Origin: Fragum whitleyi
Taxonomy: Eukaryota > Mollusca > Bivalvia > Cardiida > Cardiidae
DNA: 64,000 bases
Direction: 5' to 3'
NCBI GenBank assembly: GCA_948146395.1
Contig: OX411552.1
Location: forward strand, 57,471,542-57,535,541
The translations under genes were made by a program, and so were the position numbers. Below the pieces are notes generated by a model. That model did not search any database. It worked only from the letters and a program-made list of their open reading frames with translations, and was not told where the DNA came from. Shown piece after piece: positions 1-12,800 of this stretch (position 1 is the first letter of the stretch; every line of letters begins with the position of its first letter).

Positions 1-559
1 ATGCCATAAACACGCTTATAATGGCATTTCAATTCTAAACGAGTTGTCTGGTAAGGGGTTAAAAGCGTGAACAGGCTATGTTTGCCAAAACCGCATTCAC
101 ATGAACAACGTTTGTGGTTCTACGAACGGAATGGAAAACGTGTAAGTGACGTCATTTCTGGTCAAAAAGACGACGTTTTGGTGTCGTGTTTGCACCGAAC
201 GTGCTTAAACGCAGTATTCATGATTTGTTTGACCTCTTGATTCATTCAACCAAAATCTGAAATTTGTTTGGCTTTTGTTTTATTTGAAAAGAAAATATCG
301 TTCAGGCAGTAGGGCTAGGGAGAAATTTCAACTTTCGTGGGTATGCTTAAAAGTGTCCCCGTATTGGGAATACAAGAGTATGTTTCAAAATAACATTGAT
401 GTTGGACTAAAGGTAACTTGTTAAAGTAACAAAATAAGTATATTCCAGTGTGAGTCATTTCACTAATATTTGCATTTAAGTGACGTTTTTAAGAATTGCG
501 TTTTTAAAGTCGCTCAGTATAAATTAAAAAAAAACTTTAAGCAAATCGTTTAATTGCAG
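1..559. other. no gene recognised; upstream flank or intron
   Basis: AT-rich sequence with no long open frame and no recognised repeat. A GT at 413-414 looks like a splice donor (AAG before GTAACT), but the frame that would join in phase to the exon at 560 has a stop just upstream, so no exon is called. The start of the left gene is not visible and may lie before the window. Confidence 0.5.
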
Positions 560-679
560 GTTGGACGTTGCATAATACAATAAGTATCAACAGCCTTCGG
601 AAACGACTAAATGACGCAAGAAGAGAAATGGTTAAAATGAAAGTCCAGTTACAAACCCAAGGAAACAAAACAAGGAAAG
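560..679 (+). CDS. exon of nSTAND-ankyrin gene, coiled-coil-like segment
   Basis: A 120-bp open segment between an acceptor (TTTAATTGCAG, AG at 558-559) and a GTGATG donor at 680. Both ends are phase 1. It translates from TGG at 562 without a stop and is rich in Arg, Lys, Asn and Gln (for example RLNDARREMVKMK), suggesting a helical or coiled-coil linker. The final G joins the next phase-1 exon. It is called because of frame, splice sites and phase agreement with the exons at 1477, 5129 and 14375; no domain is recognised. The donor is weaker than the others. Confidence 0.5.
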
Positions 680-972
680 GTGATGAAATTATACATAGCC
701 ATGTACATTATAAAGTCATTGCTTACATTTAATCATTTTTATTTATTGATAGTTGTAAAGTTTTTAACTCAAAAGATATGACAGACACATTTTTTCTATT
801 GATTCAATCATTTTTGAAAACAATTTATTGAGGAGTTTCTCCTTTCAAGTAAACACAAATTGTGTAGCGCCTTTATACATATGTGTATGAAGAAACAATT
901 AAGGGATTATTCTAAACAAAAGTGTGTTCTGTTCTCTCTACCTTAGCAATACATTCTCTCCTCTTTTAACAG

Positions 973-1015
973 AAATCGACAACTTCTTGTGGAAAGACGT
1001 CAGCTTTTTGCTAAA
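973..1015 (+). CDS. microexon, 14-residue module (out of phase at its 3' end)
   Basis: A 43-bp segment after a TTTTAACAG acceptor, followed by GTAACT at 1016. In phase 1 it reads E-IDNFLWKDVSFLL, which resembles the 5129-5170 module (D-x-F-x-W core followed by a hydrophobic residue pattern). The sister microexons are exactly 42 bp and phase 1-1. This one is one base longer and ends in phase 2, so splicing it directly to 1477-1518 would put a stop in frame. It may be a decayed module, a skipped exon or a sequence error in the AAAG before the donor. Confidence 0.4.
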
Positions 1016-1476
1016 GTAACTTAAATGATTCGAAACAAATTTTTAAAAAATGACTATGCCATTTTAAAGAATTGCTACTATAGGTGCATTTTCAAAACTG
1101 AGCTCTGACGTAGGCACTGGGTCCATTATCATAGGTAAATCGGATTTGATTAAAACGCATATGATAGGAATTTAACCTTATCCCTTCACTGAAAATATGA
1201 TAATACATGTTTTGAGTGACCCTTCCGTTTAAGGACAAGCAATAGCGCTGGTTTAAATGGTAAATTTCAAACTATTTTATTGTGTTATATTAACCTGTTT
1301 TATCTATTTCGAACAAACGGCACCAGAATATAATAGCAAAAAGTTGATTTTACGGCTAACCCCTCATAATCTACCTCTATACGCGTTTATTTATAAAGAA
1401 ATGTTTTGTGATTTACAAAACTTAAGATTACCAACAATAAAGTAAACGTGTTACGTTTAAGATTTTATAATTTCAG

Positions 1477-1518
1477 ATGCACTTGATTTCTACTCAAAGA
1501 ATATTGATCATACTATAC
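1477..1518 (+). CDS. 42-bp microexon, 14-residue module
   Basis: Exactly 42 bp between a TAATTTCAG acceptor (AG at 1475-1476) and a strong GTAAGT donor at 1519. Phase 1 at both ends, so it can be included or skipped without changing frame. It encodes (D)ALDFYSKNIDHTI plus one base. Length, phase and acidic/aromatic pattern match the 5129-5170 microexon, which suggests both belong to one series of duplicated short exons upstream of the NTPase exon. No transcript evidence is available here. Confidence 0.5.
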
Positions 1519-2602
1519 GTAAGTAAAATATTTTTTCTTCGTCAAAGCCTAAGAAATTGTTTAAAAGGAAACAAAATATATAGATTTCTTTAACTAGAAT
1601 ATATTTTCCAACGAAATGTATTTAAGAATCAATAGTTAAGATCGGCATCTTCAAAAGGGTTGAAATTAACATATTCACTGGGTGGAAACTGACCCCGGAT
1701 ATTGTAACAAAATGGCTGCGTCGACGTAACGATGACAGAACTATTACATATAATTATGCAATCTCGAAATATGGAAATTGGACATGGAATTTGTAGATTT
1801 TCCTATACTTAGATTTTCTAGCTTTCGAGGTGCATAATCAATGATTATTCCATTGTATAAATACGGGTTAGACAATTTTCAAAATCGATAGAAAGGTGTA
1901 CAGTAAGTTTCGTTTACAGAGTACAGACAAGACTAAATGCTTCACGGAGGTTAATATGAATCTGTTTATTTTTCCCTTTGCTAAATTGTCCAGATATATG
2001 TCATATCTGAGGTCATGATTACGGGTCCCTGTTGTGTCAATATTCATTCAACATTTAAGCAGGATGTCCATCAAATCGTTTTCAAAATATTAGAAAGCTA
2101 AAGGATTCCTTTTAGAATCAGTAAACCAAGCTTACTTCTAAATGCAACAGAGACCGAGACAGATGTATAGAAATCATCAATTTCACAACTCTTCTCAATT
2201 ATAAAATGAATAATTCGAAAGTGTTGGACAAGATTCCTTATTTGCGATAACATTTTTTTCAGAAGTTATTGTTAATACACTAGCCTTTTTTGAAACATCT
2301 TATTTTTGTGTTACATAACTAAGATCTATTACGTTGTTCGTTCATCAAACGACTGTATGAAAGACATATTTGAATTTATTGACTATGGAAGGCAATACTT
2401 TTTCTGATGGATATGGAAAGGAATTTTGTTCAAATAGAAAATTATATGGAAAGAGAGAGGTATTTCAAAAATATGAATTCGAATCAGATTATAAGAAATT
2501 AAAGTATTTAGATGACAGCCAGAATGTGACAAATCAATGTGACACATGTCATTTGTTTCTTACCAATGATTAGGAATATCCTGGCTTCTGTAGATTGTCC
2601 GC

Positions 2603-2880
2603 TTGAATTAGGTTTAATGTCACTTATAACAACTTTTTAGCCATAATGCTGTAGCTGGAACATCTAAAAATGGATTCCTTGTATTTCCCGCACTAGTGAT
2701 ACCACTATATCTTTTTCTAGCCTCCCCTAGCCCATGGCTGCTACTCCACACTAGTTTACGATTATCCTTGCCTTGGTGGGTGGTTTCAGTAGAAGAAAGA
2801 AGCTGGTATCCCAAATGCGATATTGTGCTTTGTGAGACCTCAAGGAAGCCATGAACAGTGATGGTTCTGTTCCCTTAATG
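2603..2880 (-). mobile_element. degenerate SINE copy (body without clear tRNA head)
   Basis: Shares its order of short blocks with the SINEs near 50516 and 60427: a segment on AATGGATTCCT, then TCTTTTTCTAGCCTCC, then TTTACGATTATC and a GGTGG run. The tRNA-like Pol III head seen at 60629-60703 is not preserved at the expected end, so this copy is truncated or decayed. The open frame on the minus strand here is incidental. Confidence 0.5.
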
Positions 2881-3233
2881 CGAAATACTTGAATTGTAGT
2901 TGAAATTTGCATGTCCACTTCCCACATAATTATACTCTTCGTTCTGTGCTAAGTATATCTGTAAGTCTGCTAGTCTTACCAACTAGGTACGGGCAATAAA
3001 AATTATATTTATGAATGTATGTCAATTTCATTATACATGTATATATAGATGTGCTATTTGATACAATTGTCTGATAGTTTCAAGCAACACGTATGTGTCT
3101 ATATGTTATACAGACACATAGTATGGTTTAGCACTATGCCCTTGATTTATATATCTATATATAAAAGAATAATCACCAACATAAAATGAAAATCAATATT
3201 AAAAGTACATTTAAATAACCAGATGAGTTAATT

Positions 3234-3640
3234 TTTAGCTCACCTGAGCACAAAGTGCTCAAGATGAGCTTTTGTGGTTAGGTGGATGTCCGTCGTCCGT
3301 CGTGCGTCGTCAACATTTGCCTTGTATGCACGCTAGAGGACACCTTTTTCACACGATCAACCACAAATTTGGTCAGAATGATTGTCTTGATGAAATCTTC
3401 GACGAGTTCGAAATTGGGACGACTGGGGTCAAAAACCAGGTCACAGGGTCAAAACTAAGAAAATCTTGTATGCACTCTTGAGGCCACATTTTTGCCTGAT
3501 CAACCTGAAATTTCGTCAGAATGATTGTCTTGATGAAATCTCAGGAGAGTTTGAAATTGGGTAAACTGGGGTCAAAAACTAGGTCAGGGGGTCAAAAGTT
3601 TGAACCCCTTTGCAGATATTCTGAACCTTAGATTTGGCCT
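3234..3640 (+). mobile_element. hairpin-ended interspersed element, truncated
   Basis: Begins with the near-palindrome AGCTCACCTGAGCAC / GTGCTCAAGATGAGCT, then the CCGTCGTCCGTCGTGCG run, then about one and a half tandem units built on TTTGGTCAGAATG and GGGGTCAAAAAC. The unit is related to the 145-bp unit at 23.8-25.1 kb. The far (AGGACCAT-type) end is absent. Confidence 0.65.
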
Positions 3641-5128
3641 CAATGTATTATTTCAGTAGTCCGGGCAATAGCCAAGCTGCTTGAAGAAATAAGGAAGTTT
3701 CTCCAGTGAAATCGAAAGTGTTATAGTCACCAGTAACGAAATCAAAATTTATTACAGTATGAAATCCCAAGATTTCACCGCCAGGAATGTTATAAGTATT
3801 TAGTAATTGGTCTTTGTCCACGAATTAATTTAAAGTTACCGTTGGGTTATGGAAGGGAATCGTGGGGTTTTAATATTCCTAAAACACTGGACTTTAACAA
3901 AAGATAATTGTTTGGTCATAATACGGTTAATTCTATTTTCGAAAACATGGTACATCTTGTGAAGAATTACGGGAAATCTTGCCTTACAGATTTGTTCCCA
4001 GGTTATATTTGGGTCATAAAAATGTGTTTCATGAAATTTCTTACCCATTTTTGCCACTTTCAATGGTGAATATTCCTTAGGTGCACCTTTATTTAAATTA
4101 GTCTCTAAATTTTAAAGGGCCCTTAAATATGGATGTGGGTTGACAAGGCCTATTTTCTTTTCGAAATCTAAATGATAGTTCCTTTACATAAAGTGTTGCT
4201 GGAAACAATATTAGAATGGTCTACTTATTGCATTCAACTGTAAATTGGTTACATTAGATGAATATAGGTTATGCAGATTAATGGTGATTGGGTATTTTTG
4301 TTCAATGTGGAGACCCAGTAAATCATTGAAGAATATTAATAAATGAAAATTTTAGATTTTCAAATATATGAAAAAAAAACAGGAAAATAAAAATTGAAAT
4401 GGAATTTTTAGATATGGCAATAACGCATACCTACATTAGCCATTTTTACGGTTTTAATTTATTTTCATCAAAAGACAAAGCCCTTTCGCAAAGCTTTAAA
4501 TTTTAAATTATCAATCCATCTTTCGTCTCTGAAATTTCAAGTAGAAATCATCTTCACGTTTATCCTTGTATTCTGCTTTAATACTGCGATTATACCGACT
4601 TCATTGTATGCCGTCATAGTAAAGCGCGTCGGGCTGTCAATCAAAATGCCATTGTTGCGATCCCAGACGGCGGAATGCGTTCCTTTCGACAATCCATCTC
4701 CCATCAATCGGTTGATAAAAGTAGACCTATGTGGTATTGCAGTTGAGGGGGTATAATGGTAGTTCTAGTGAGAAGAAAACGTCGAATTTACTAGTAGGAG
4801 CTCTAGTCGCCACGAAATGACTGCAAAATTGTTGAAAGCGACGTAAAACCCCTTCAACCAAAAAGTAACAAATAAATGAACGTATCAAGACATATTATGA
4901 TATGCCACAATTATCCTCTCAAAAACATTCAAACTTTGATTCCTCTTTATTGATTTTATTCTTTTTTTAGGGAAAAGGAAGCTTAGTATTGCAATTCCTA
5001 CGAGCTCTGTATGGATAAAAGGATGTATTGATCCTTTTTAACCTGTACACCTCAGAAAAAAACATCGAATATCTGTCTTTAGTAACTTGTGTTCTTATTT
5101 GATTGATACTTTACGGGGCTTTTTTCAG

Positions 5129-5170
5129 GGATGAAGGACAGCTTCTTCTGGGATTTAGAAAAGCAAATTC
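5129..5170 (+). CDS. 42-bp microexon, 14-residue module
   Basis: Exactly 42 bp between a TTTTTTCAG acceptor (AG at 5127-5128) and a consensus GTGAGT donor at 5171. Phase 1-1. With the preceding C it reads (R)MKDSFFWDLEKQI plus one base, a short amphipathic-looking module with a D-S-F-F-W-D core similar to that at 973-1015. Its last base joins the phase-1 acceptor of the large exon at 14375 in frame. Splice signals are the best of the small exons. Confidence 0.55.
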
Positions 5171-5365
5171 GTGAGTAGATGTTAGTTTGTTTGATTCTTT
5201 ATCCAGCACAACCTGCCTAAATGATATCACTGGGTATTGTCAGTAGTCTTGCCCAGATTATATAAAGCAAGCAATAAAACACGAATCTAATTTCAAAGAA
5301 TCAAAACCGTAACTTCAATGAGCAATAAAAATTGAATACAGAATGCAAAAATATAAAAAGATATA

Positions 5366-5954
5366 TATACACTACTCAAAAGTTCTAAGCGGCCACCTTA
5401 CCTTTCTCCATTGTTCACACATTTTCCGCTTTTATCTTGAAATGTGAACTTTGTCTTTCGAAAGAGTGGCCATTCAGTCATCATCCTATCCAAGTGTTTT
5501 GTAAAAATTATGCATCAGTAAGTCCGAAATACGGATTTAAATGCACGTACCCTCAATTTCAAAAGTCACAAAATTGACACTTTTAAGGGAAGTTTGAATT
5601 TTTCGATACTTGAAAAACGCAACGCCTATCAATCTTTTGTATTAATATCAGTGGTACAACGCCTGTGGACTCCTAAAATTGATAAGAAATGCCAAAACGT
5701 TCTACACAGTCTTTATTCTAACAAGAAATGTCAAAAATACCCCACCCACCAATGTTAACTTTGAAATCGAGGGTACTCCTACTTTCGTTAATTTTAAAAC
5801 ATTTCTTGTTGAATTATTTCACCATGTTTTCTCTTGTTGACTCCATAAATGATTTGACTACATTATTCAAGCGAAAACGAGTTGAAACCATGCGGCGTTT
5901 ATAATATATGACCAAATAGGCAAGTGGCCGCTTAGGAGTTTTGAGGAGTGTATA
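5366..5954. mobile_element. MITE with about 30-bp terminal inverted repeats, Tc1/mariner-like
   Basis: The left end (ACACTACTCAAAAGTTC then TAAGCGGCCAC) is repeated inverted at the right end (GTGGCCGCTTAGGAGTTTTGAGGAGTGT). Both ends abut TA-rich flanks, compatible with TA target duplication. About 590 bp with no transposase frame, so non-autonomous. Superfamily assignment rests on the CACT...AAAAGTT start only. Confidence 0.7.
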
Positions 5955-5957
5955 TTT

Positions 5958-7474
5958 GGACCAGGATGGCCCTTAACCGCTCACTGGATTTTTTGTCCAG
6001 TTACCAAAGTAACATTTTGTCAAAGTTCCATTCAAATTTGCCAAGTGGTAGAGGAGATGTTTTGACAAGAATCTAAAGTGAAAATAGGGCAAACTCTCTC
6101 GTGCCCATTTTTTTTGCCCAATCAGAATGTCTCAAAAATATTTGAAAGGGGTCTTCAAATAGTACATTAGTTAGAGATGTGATGTTGTTCACAGGTTTCA
6201 AAGTGAGAAAAGGTACCGCCATGCTACAACCATATTTATGGATAGAGCAGATTTTCCCGAAGTGTAACTAAGGATCATTAATGCCGAGATTAATTAAAAT
6301 AGACCGATTGGTTTGGAAGAACATTTCAAGGTGAAAAGATCGCATGTTTTTCTACGCCCATATTTGGGTGTCAATCAAAATTTCCAGACCTCATTTTGAG
6401 AAGGGTCACCATGGAAATATTTCTGCCGAGTGTGGTTCAAATTGGCCCAGTATTGAGGAGTAGAAGTTTAAAGATTTAAAAGTCATATGATCAGCCCTGC
6501 CACGCCAATATTTAAGGGTAACCCAAAGAGCATTTCTGTCAAGTTTTGTTGCAACCAAAGAGCAAAATCTGAAAAAAAAACTTCTTCTCTGAAAGCAGAA
6601 GGCAGATAGCTTCATATTTGGTATCTTATGAAACTCTCCAAAGTTTGTTCATACCAAGACCCTGGTGTGATATTTGGGCTCCACCCGGGCGCATACCTTT
6701 TTACAAAGAATCAAAGAGCGTTAATCTTCAAAGATCTTCTTCTCTGAAAGTAGAAGGTAAACAACTTTCATATTTGGCATGTAGCAGCATCTAGTGGACC
6801 TCTAACAAATTTGTTCATATTTAGACCTCTACCAAGTTTGTTCATATTAAGACCCTTTGTCATATTTGGGCAGTACCCGGGCGTTTCCCTTTTTACAAAG
6901 AATCAAAAGTAAATATCCCATTCTCTGAAACCGAAAGGCGAAAAGCCTTCATAATTTGGTATGTAGCCTAATCTCATGGACCTTTATTGAGTATGATCAT
7001 ATCAAACTCCTGGGATAAAAATTTTGTTCCACCTTGGTCTATTCCATTTTACATAGAAAGTAAGCGCGAAATCTTAAGAAATCTTCTTCATGAAACCATA
7101 AGACGGAGAACCTTTATTTGTTGTATGTATCATAATCTAGTGGACAATTACCAATTTTGTTCATATCATGGCCCTGGATTATAATTGGGCCCTGATTGAT
7201 CCCACCACCTATTCTACATAGACATCAAGGAGGAAATCTGATTGAAATTAATTTGAATTTCATCAAGTTTATTCATTACATGCAACTATAATTCATATAA
7301 GGGGTTTGCCTAGGCATGTCGTTTTTGTTCTTTGCTAAAAACATTTAATTGTATTGATATTATGTAGGAATTTTCTCCTTGTTAGTATCTGCCAATTTAA
7401 TTCATGTGATGACCAAGGGGGTCAAAGAGACTCGGGTGAGAGATCTAGGACTATAGTGGTCTTCTTGATATTTT
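5958..7474 (+). mobile_element. composite of two hairpin-ended tandem-unit elements
   Basis: The left part (5958-6560) starts with GGACCAGGATGGCCC and CCGCTCAC and holds degenerate units related to the 155-bp satellite at 31-33.6 kb (CACGCCAATATTT, GTCACC, AACATTTC blocks). The right part (about 6590-7474) has several units of roughly 180 bp built on AGAATCAAAGAGCG, CTTCTCTGAAA, GGTATGTAGC and AGTTTGTTCATAT, ending in GGGTGAGAGATCTAGGACTATAGTGGTC. Open frames here (6406-6615, 6987-7184) are repeat translations. Confidence 0.6.
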
Positions 7475-7930
7475 TTTATTTATTCAATTTTTAATTACAT
7501 ATTATTTCTAGGGTTTATAAATAGTCAATTTTCCATTTTTTTAATAATCGGAGAAAAATTATGTTGTATTTTTTTTGTCGTTAAGGCAACTTTTCCTACA
7601 TATCGTTTATTTTTCTGAAGACGTATAAGACTTGAACGACCATGTCTATTTATATCATATTTGACGTAAATATCTGTAAAAAAAATTACTATGTTATGAA
7701 ACACGTTTTGGTATTCTATTATCCGTTGATTCGTGTCGCCGGTGCCTGACTTGCATGCCAAAACTTCGTTTTTTCAAGGCGTTACTAAATACATGTGTTC
7801 ACTGCTAATGGAACGGGTTTTTTAAGACTGTCATTTGTATGCATAATTAAAATGAAATTGTCAGACAATGCCTGAAACCGGGATATGCGCCAAATAAAGA
7901 AGGAAGTAACATCTTGTGTATTACTGTTTG

Positions 7931-7962
<32 letters not shown>

Positions 7963-9604
7963 ATTTTTTTGGGGTGTTGGTATTGTATAACACAAAAAGA
8001 GGAAGGGAAAAGTTGAGGATGACTTAAGGCAGCTTTTAATTGTACATGACAATTTTAATGTCGATTTCAATAATTTATTTAAACAAGGGATATCAAGTAA
8101 GAATTGGACGTAAGTGACGAAACGACGATGTAACGTTAAATTGAATATTGAAACTCATTTCAAACGATGATAACTTTGTAAATCTGACAGATGATCTAAA
8201 GGATATCTAAAATACATAGAACAATTAATTAACGATTAAATATAAAAGATTAGTACCTGTGTCGCGTCCAATCTAATACATGGAGATACTCGGCCAAGGG
8301 AAAATCAAACTGCACCCCTACCTATGTAAGTACTTCGACATGCGGAACACTGATGTTTACCGAGACTCGATACATGATGTCAATATCCTACAGATCGATT
8401 AACGCATGAGGTATTCACTTCAAAATTTGAGTTCGATCCTCGACAGCAGGACATTCCTTTTGTCTGCAAATAACTAATGGTTGTTATTCGTAGAGCCATG
8501 TGGGATAGAAGCTGAAGGCTAGGGAAGTTTGAAATGGTAGTACTGATGTGCGAAGTACCAGGAATCGATTGTTAGGTGCAGGTTTTTACAAATCACTTAC
8601 AATATCAAATAAAACAAGTCAATTAAGCGAATGCATGTAAATGGTTGCCTAATCAACATCGCAAAGGTTTTACCTTCTTTAAATGATAAAGGAACGTACT
8701 AAGAAAGAGAAGGCTGATAATCTTGAAATCGCAATGAATTAAAAATTGAAAATCGTCCGTTTTAAGCTTTTTTATTTACAAATGAAGGAAATAAGGTTGT
8801 TCGTTCAGCATTTTTTCAATAATGAACTTTTGTTCAAACAGATCTGAACTCGTTTTTTTAAAGAAAATAAAAATGGGGTCAAGGTGCTAATTTTCCCCCA
8901 TACCTGCTGAAAATTGGTACCATCAGCTTTAATTGCTGTCTAAGCTACCTTTGAAATTCTTCATAAATTACAATCTTCAAGCGCAATTATCAAAAATATA
9001 ACTTTAGGAACAAAAATGCCTTGTTTCGCATTTTGATTGAAAACTTGTCAATCCGTTGCATTGAAGTAAACACAACATATGAGAATCGAAAAGAAACTTT
9101 TTTTCGGTCTATATAAACGCTTTTCATCGAGAATCAAGAGTTTTAACCTGCTTCAGAGTAACATCGATAATGTTCTACCAGATAACTTTATCTCGAAAAA
9201 ATCTCGATGTTGGTATATTCATTATGTGAAACTTTAAAGTAAATCGGATGAAAGTCATGATCTCTATTTCTAAAATAAAAGAAAGTTAACAGACGGACGC
9301 ACGGACTGACGGACGGACGGTCGGACGGGATAAAAGTCATAGCTAAAATAGTTAATAAGTCCCATTGAAATGAAATTTTAAAAAAAAAATGTATTCCAAA
9401 GAATCTGTTACCTCTGGCAGTGTTGTAGGTACTAAGCCGTAACTCTCTCTGTCATAAAACGTAACACATATCATTTTATATTTTCTAGATTTTTCTATTT
9501 TAATTTGTGATAATAGAAAATGCAATCTAGTACTGATTTATTCAATTGCAATTATTGGTTGAGCTTGCATATATTGTTCAATTTCAAACGCTATCTTTAA
9601 GTAA
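7475..9604. other. non-coding; (TG)n and a degenerate element
   Basis: No gene is supported. A (TG)n microsatellite lies at 7935-7962. About 8860-9365 looks like a decayed member of the GACGG-run element class (GACGGACG run at 9293-9330). The minus-strand frame at 7525-7761 shows no recognisable domain. Confidence 0.45.
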
Positions 9605-10482
9605 ACAAGAGGACCATGATGCTCCTACATCGCTCATCTGAGTCTTTTTTATCCTTGGGACATCACATTAATTAAATAGGCAGATGTCAACAAGAAAACA
9701 ATTTCTACAAAAGATCAATACCATGAAATGTTTTCAGCAAAGAGCAAGACATATATGCCTTTTCACTCTTTGATTCTATGTAAAAAGGGTTGTGCCCGGG
9801 TTGAGCCCAAATATTATCCTAGGGTCTTAATATGAACAACCTTGGTAGAGGTCCACTAGATGATGCTAGAAAACCAAATATGAAAGCTGTCTGCCTTCTG
9901 GTTTCAGAGAAGAAGATTTTTGAAGATTTTCATATTTTACACTTAGTGCTCAGAGGAGCTAAAAGGGATGCGCCCGGGCAAAGCCCAAATATGACCACAG
10001 GGTCTTAATATGAACAAACTTGGTAGAGGCCCACTAGGTGATGCTACATAACAAATATGAAAGCTGTCTGCCATCTGATTTCAGAGAAGACGATTTTTTA
10101 AGATTTTCGCTCTTTTATTCTATGTAAAAAGGGTTGCGCCTGGGTAGAGCCCAAATATGACCCGAGGGTCTTGATATGAACAAGCTTGGTAGAGGTCCAC
10201 AAGATGATGCTACATACCAAAAATGAAAGCTGTCTGTTTCAGAGAAGAAGTATTTTAACATTTTTATATTTTCACCATTTATGTTAAGGGTGGATTTCAT
10301 TTATTTGAGCAACTTTTGTAGGGCTTGACCCAAGGAAGATCCCTGCCAAGTTTCATCTAGATTGGCCCACTGGTTTAGGAGGAGAAGATGTTTAAAGAAA
10401 TTGTGGACGACGCACGACTGACGACGGACATTCTACGTTCACAATAGCTCACCTTGAGCACTTCGTTCTCAGGTGAGGTTAA
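9605..10482 (-). mobile_element. hairpin-ended element, inverted orientation, about 175-bp units
   Basis: The low end reads AACAAGAGGACCATGATG...CGCTCATCTGAG. The high end reads CAATAGCTCACCTTGAGC, the reverse of the AGCTCACCTGAGC start seen elsewhere, preceded by a GACGCACGACTGACGACGG run. The interior has three tandem copies of a unit with AAAAGGGTTGCGCC, AGCCCAAATATGACC, AACAAACTTGGTAGAGG and AAAGCTGTCTGCC. The same unit occurs at 6590-7200 and 37.8-38.1 kb. Confidence 0.75.
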
Positions 10483-11404
10483 AACGCATTTACTCTGGAA
10501 TGTGACACTCAGTGCTTCTAATTTGCTTTTAATCTGCGAAATCCTAGTGATGTGTGGGATAAGAGATGAAAGAAAATCATTTTTACGGAGTATCACATTA
10601 TTTTAGCTACACGGTTGATCTTTTTACGTTATAAAGATGATAGATCACATATTCATTTGAAAGGCGTAGCTTCTTTGGTTTCTGTAAGTACAGAAATCGT
10701 GACAGTTTTCATTGCGAATCATTTACATGTTTTCTTAAAGAGGTATTTGTCCGTTGTAACAGTTCTCTGGGGGTGGTAATATCAATCGCCAGATTTGTTC
10801 ATCTTGAGCCAAATTGGCGATTTTGTTTTCCCCTTTAATTTCATACAACACTCGCTCCACACAATCGCTCGATATTATTCCAAAACCATTTAAAAATCAT
10901 TCTCATTGTAACTTATGCGATGCTGTTGACTGAAGGCAATTATTTGCTAGGCTACCACAATCAATTAAGATAGGAAGGAAGAATGAAAACCAAGCAAAAA
11001 ATTAATTCGATGTGAAAAATGTTATGTAACAATGTGTAACTGTTGTGGAGAAGAATATAATAAGGATTGACCAATATTATCAAACAATAATGACAATACA
11101 TTTACAGCCTGTAAAAGATCAAACAGTAAGAATGTTAAAAAAGCCAGAATGTATTTAAATATTATACCAATGATCCGTATTTTAAAATATTTCTTATCTT
11201 GGTTTGCCGCAAGAACGTTATATTTTAGAAGACAAAAGGAAAACGTTGACTGACCTGTTTCAACAAAAATTACGATGCCAAAATTACTTTGCCTAGAGTG
11301 GTGTCCCCTTAACGTCGTTGACGTCAGTTCGTGTAGTATCTAATTAACCTCTAATTCTGATCGAAAAACCAAAGCAGAAATCGATACAATTTAAATCTAA
11401 ATCA
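10483..11404. other. non-coding, nothing recognised
   Basis: AT-rich unique sequence inside the putative 9.2-kb intron; no exon with matching splice sites and phase was seen. Confidence 0.4.
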
Positions 11405-11890
11405 GGATTGCTTTAGCTCGAATGAGCACGAAGTGCCCAATATGAGTTATTTTGATCGTCCAATATCCGTCGTCAGTCGTGCGTCGTTCAAAATTTATTT
11501 AAATATCTACTTCTCCTAAACCCGCGGTCATATCTTGCTAAAACTTGGCATGGATGTTACTTTGATTAAGCTCTACCAAAGTTGCTCAAGTAATCTACAT
11601 TCACCTGCAAGTAATACCCGAAAGGGGAGTTACGCAATATAGATAGATAAATAATCGAAGCCCCCTTATTTATGGTTGTCACGACAACAAAGAGGGGGAA
11701 TTTGAAAATCTTCCCAGAGGCCAGAATGCAGACAACTTTCGTGTTTTGTAAGTAGAATCATCTTGTGGACCTCTACTAAGTTTGTTCACACGATTACCCA
11801 GGGATCATATGTCTGGGCGCATCCTGTTTTTTAATAGAAATATAGACTGAACATTTCAAGTTTTTCATGTTATTTTTAATTTGTTTCAAT
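11405..11890 (+). mobile_element. truncated hairpin-ended element
   Basis: A degraded terminal palindrome (AGCTCGAATGAGCACGAAG) is followed by CCGTCGTCAGTCGTGCGTCG and the start of the same unit type as 9605-10482 (AAAACTTGGCATGG, AGCTCTACCAAAGTTG, ATCTTGTGGACCTCTAC). The right terminus is missing. Confidence 0.55.
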
Positions 11891-12012
11891 TATTTATACT
11901 TTAGATAAGTACTGATGCTGAACGAAGTTTATATTAACTGATGTTTAAGTAAGACTTTTGAAATGATTATTTGTTCATAGTATTGAAATAATGTTATGAA
12001 CGTTGGCACCAT

Positions 12013-12800
12013 ATTTCTAAACGCCGCCAAAGGTGGTCGTATATTGGTATCATCTTTTCCGTCTGTCCGTCCGTCCGTCCCGATGTCAGAAAGTCCGTCC
12101 GTCCGAACGTCCAAATCTTGTGAACGAAACTCCTCATTCATGTATGGTCCGACTTGGATTTAATTTTAACAAAATTTCCTTTTCACCTGACCTTACTCAT
12201 ATTCTAAAGATTTCGTGGAATTCTGTCGCGTCGTGGAAAAGGGGCACTAATGTAAAATTTCACTTTTATTTAGAATTTTCAGTTTTTCGAATTTTTTTCT
12301 GTACCCCTTTAAATATTGAGCTAATTTTTTGGTATGTGAGCCCGTATCAATGAGGTACAGAACAAATTCGAGTTTGATTGCGGTCCAATGATTTTTCAGG
12401 AAGATACGAATGCTGGAAAATTATTAGGAATTTTCAGTTATTCAGACTTAATTTCTATACCCTTGGACATATTGAGCTATAATTTGGTGTGTGAGACTGC
12501 ATCAATATGTAACAGAACGAGTTCGAGTTTGGTTTTGGTCCATTGATCTTTCAGGAAGATACGAATGCAGGCCTTAACAAATTACTAGGAAAGTTCAGTT
12601 CTGACTTTTTTTCTAAATCCTTGGAGATATTAAGTTATTTATAAGTGTGTGAGCATGCATCAATGAGTTACAGAATAGGTTCAGGTTAAGTTTTGGTCCA
12701 TTGATTTTTTAAGACAATATGGATGCTGGACTTTTTAAATTACGAGAAATATTCAGTTTACCAAACTTTCTTTTTCTAAATCCTTGGAGATATTGAGCCA
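12013..12800 (+). mobile_element. element with GTCCGTCC run and about 150-bp degenerate tandem units
   Basis: Starts with GGTATCATCTTTTCC and a GTCCGTCCGTCCGTCC run, then a unit repeated about four times, built on CCTTGGAGATATTGAGC, GTGTGTGAGC, TGCATCAATGAG, GTTTTGGTCCATTGATTTTTC and AGATACGAATGC. The 106-residue open frame at 12033-12353 is a translation of this repeat, not a gene. Confidence 0.6.

Larger units (their letters stand above)
1519..5128 (+). other. putative intron between two microexons
   Basis: No coding segment is supported. It contains a SINE-like body (2603-2880) and a truncated hairpin-ended element (3234-3640). The open frame at 2370-2573 has low-complexity AT-driven composition and no domain. 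The rest is unique AT-rich DNA. Confidence 0.45.

Noticed and set aside
2262..2310. Possible microexon after TTTTTTTCAG
   Set aside because: No donor at the expected 42-bp distance and a stop soon follows.
4971..5008. Possible extra exon of the ankyrin gene (GGAAAAGGAAGC onwards)
   Set aside because: Has a TTTTTTTAG acceptor and a GTATGG, but the 38-bp length breaks the 42-bp phase-1 pattern and would shift the frame.
12033..12353. 106-codon open frame as a gene
   Set aside because: Starts within a GTCCGTCC run and continues through the degenerate units of a repeat element.
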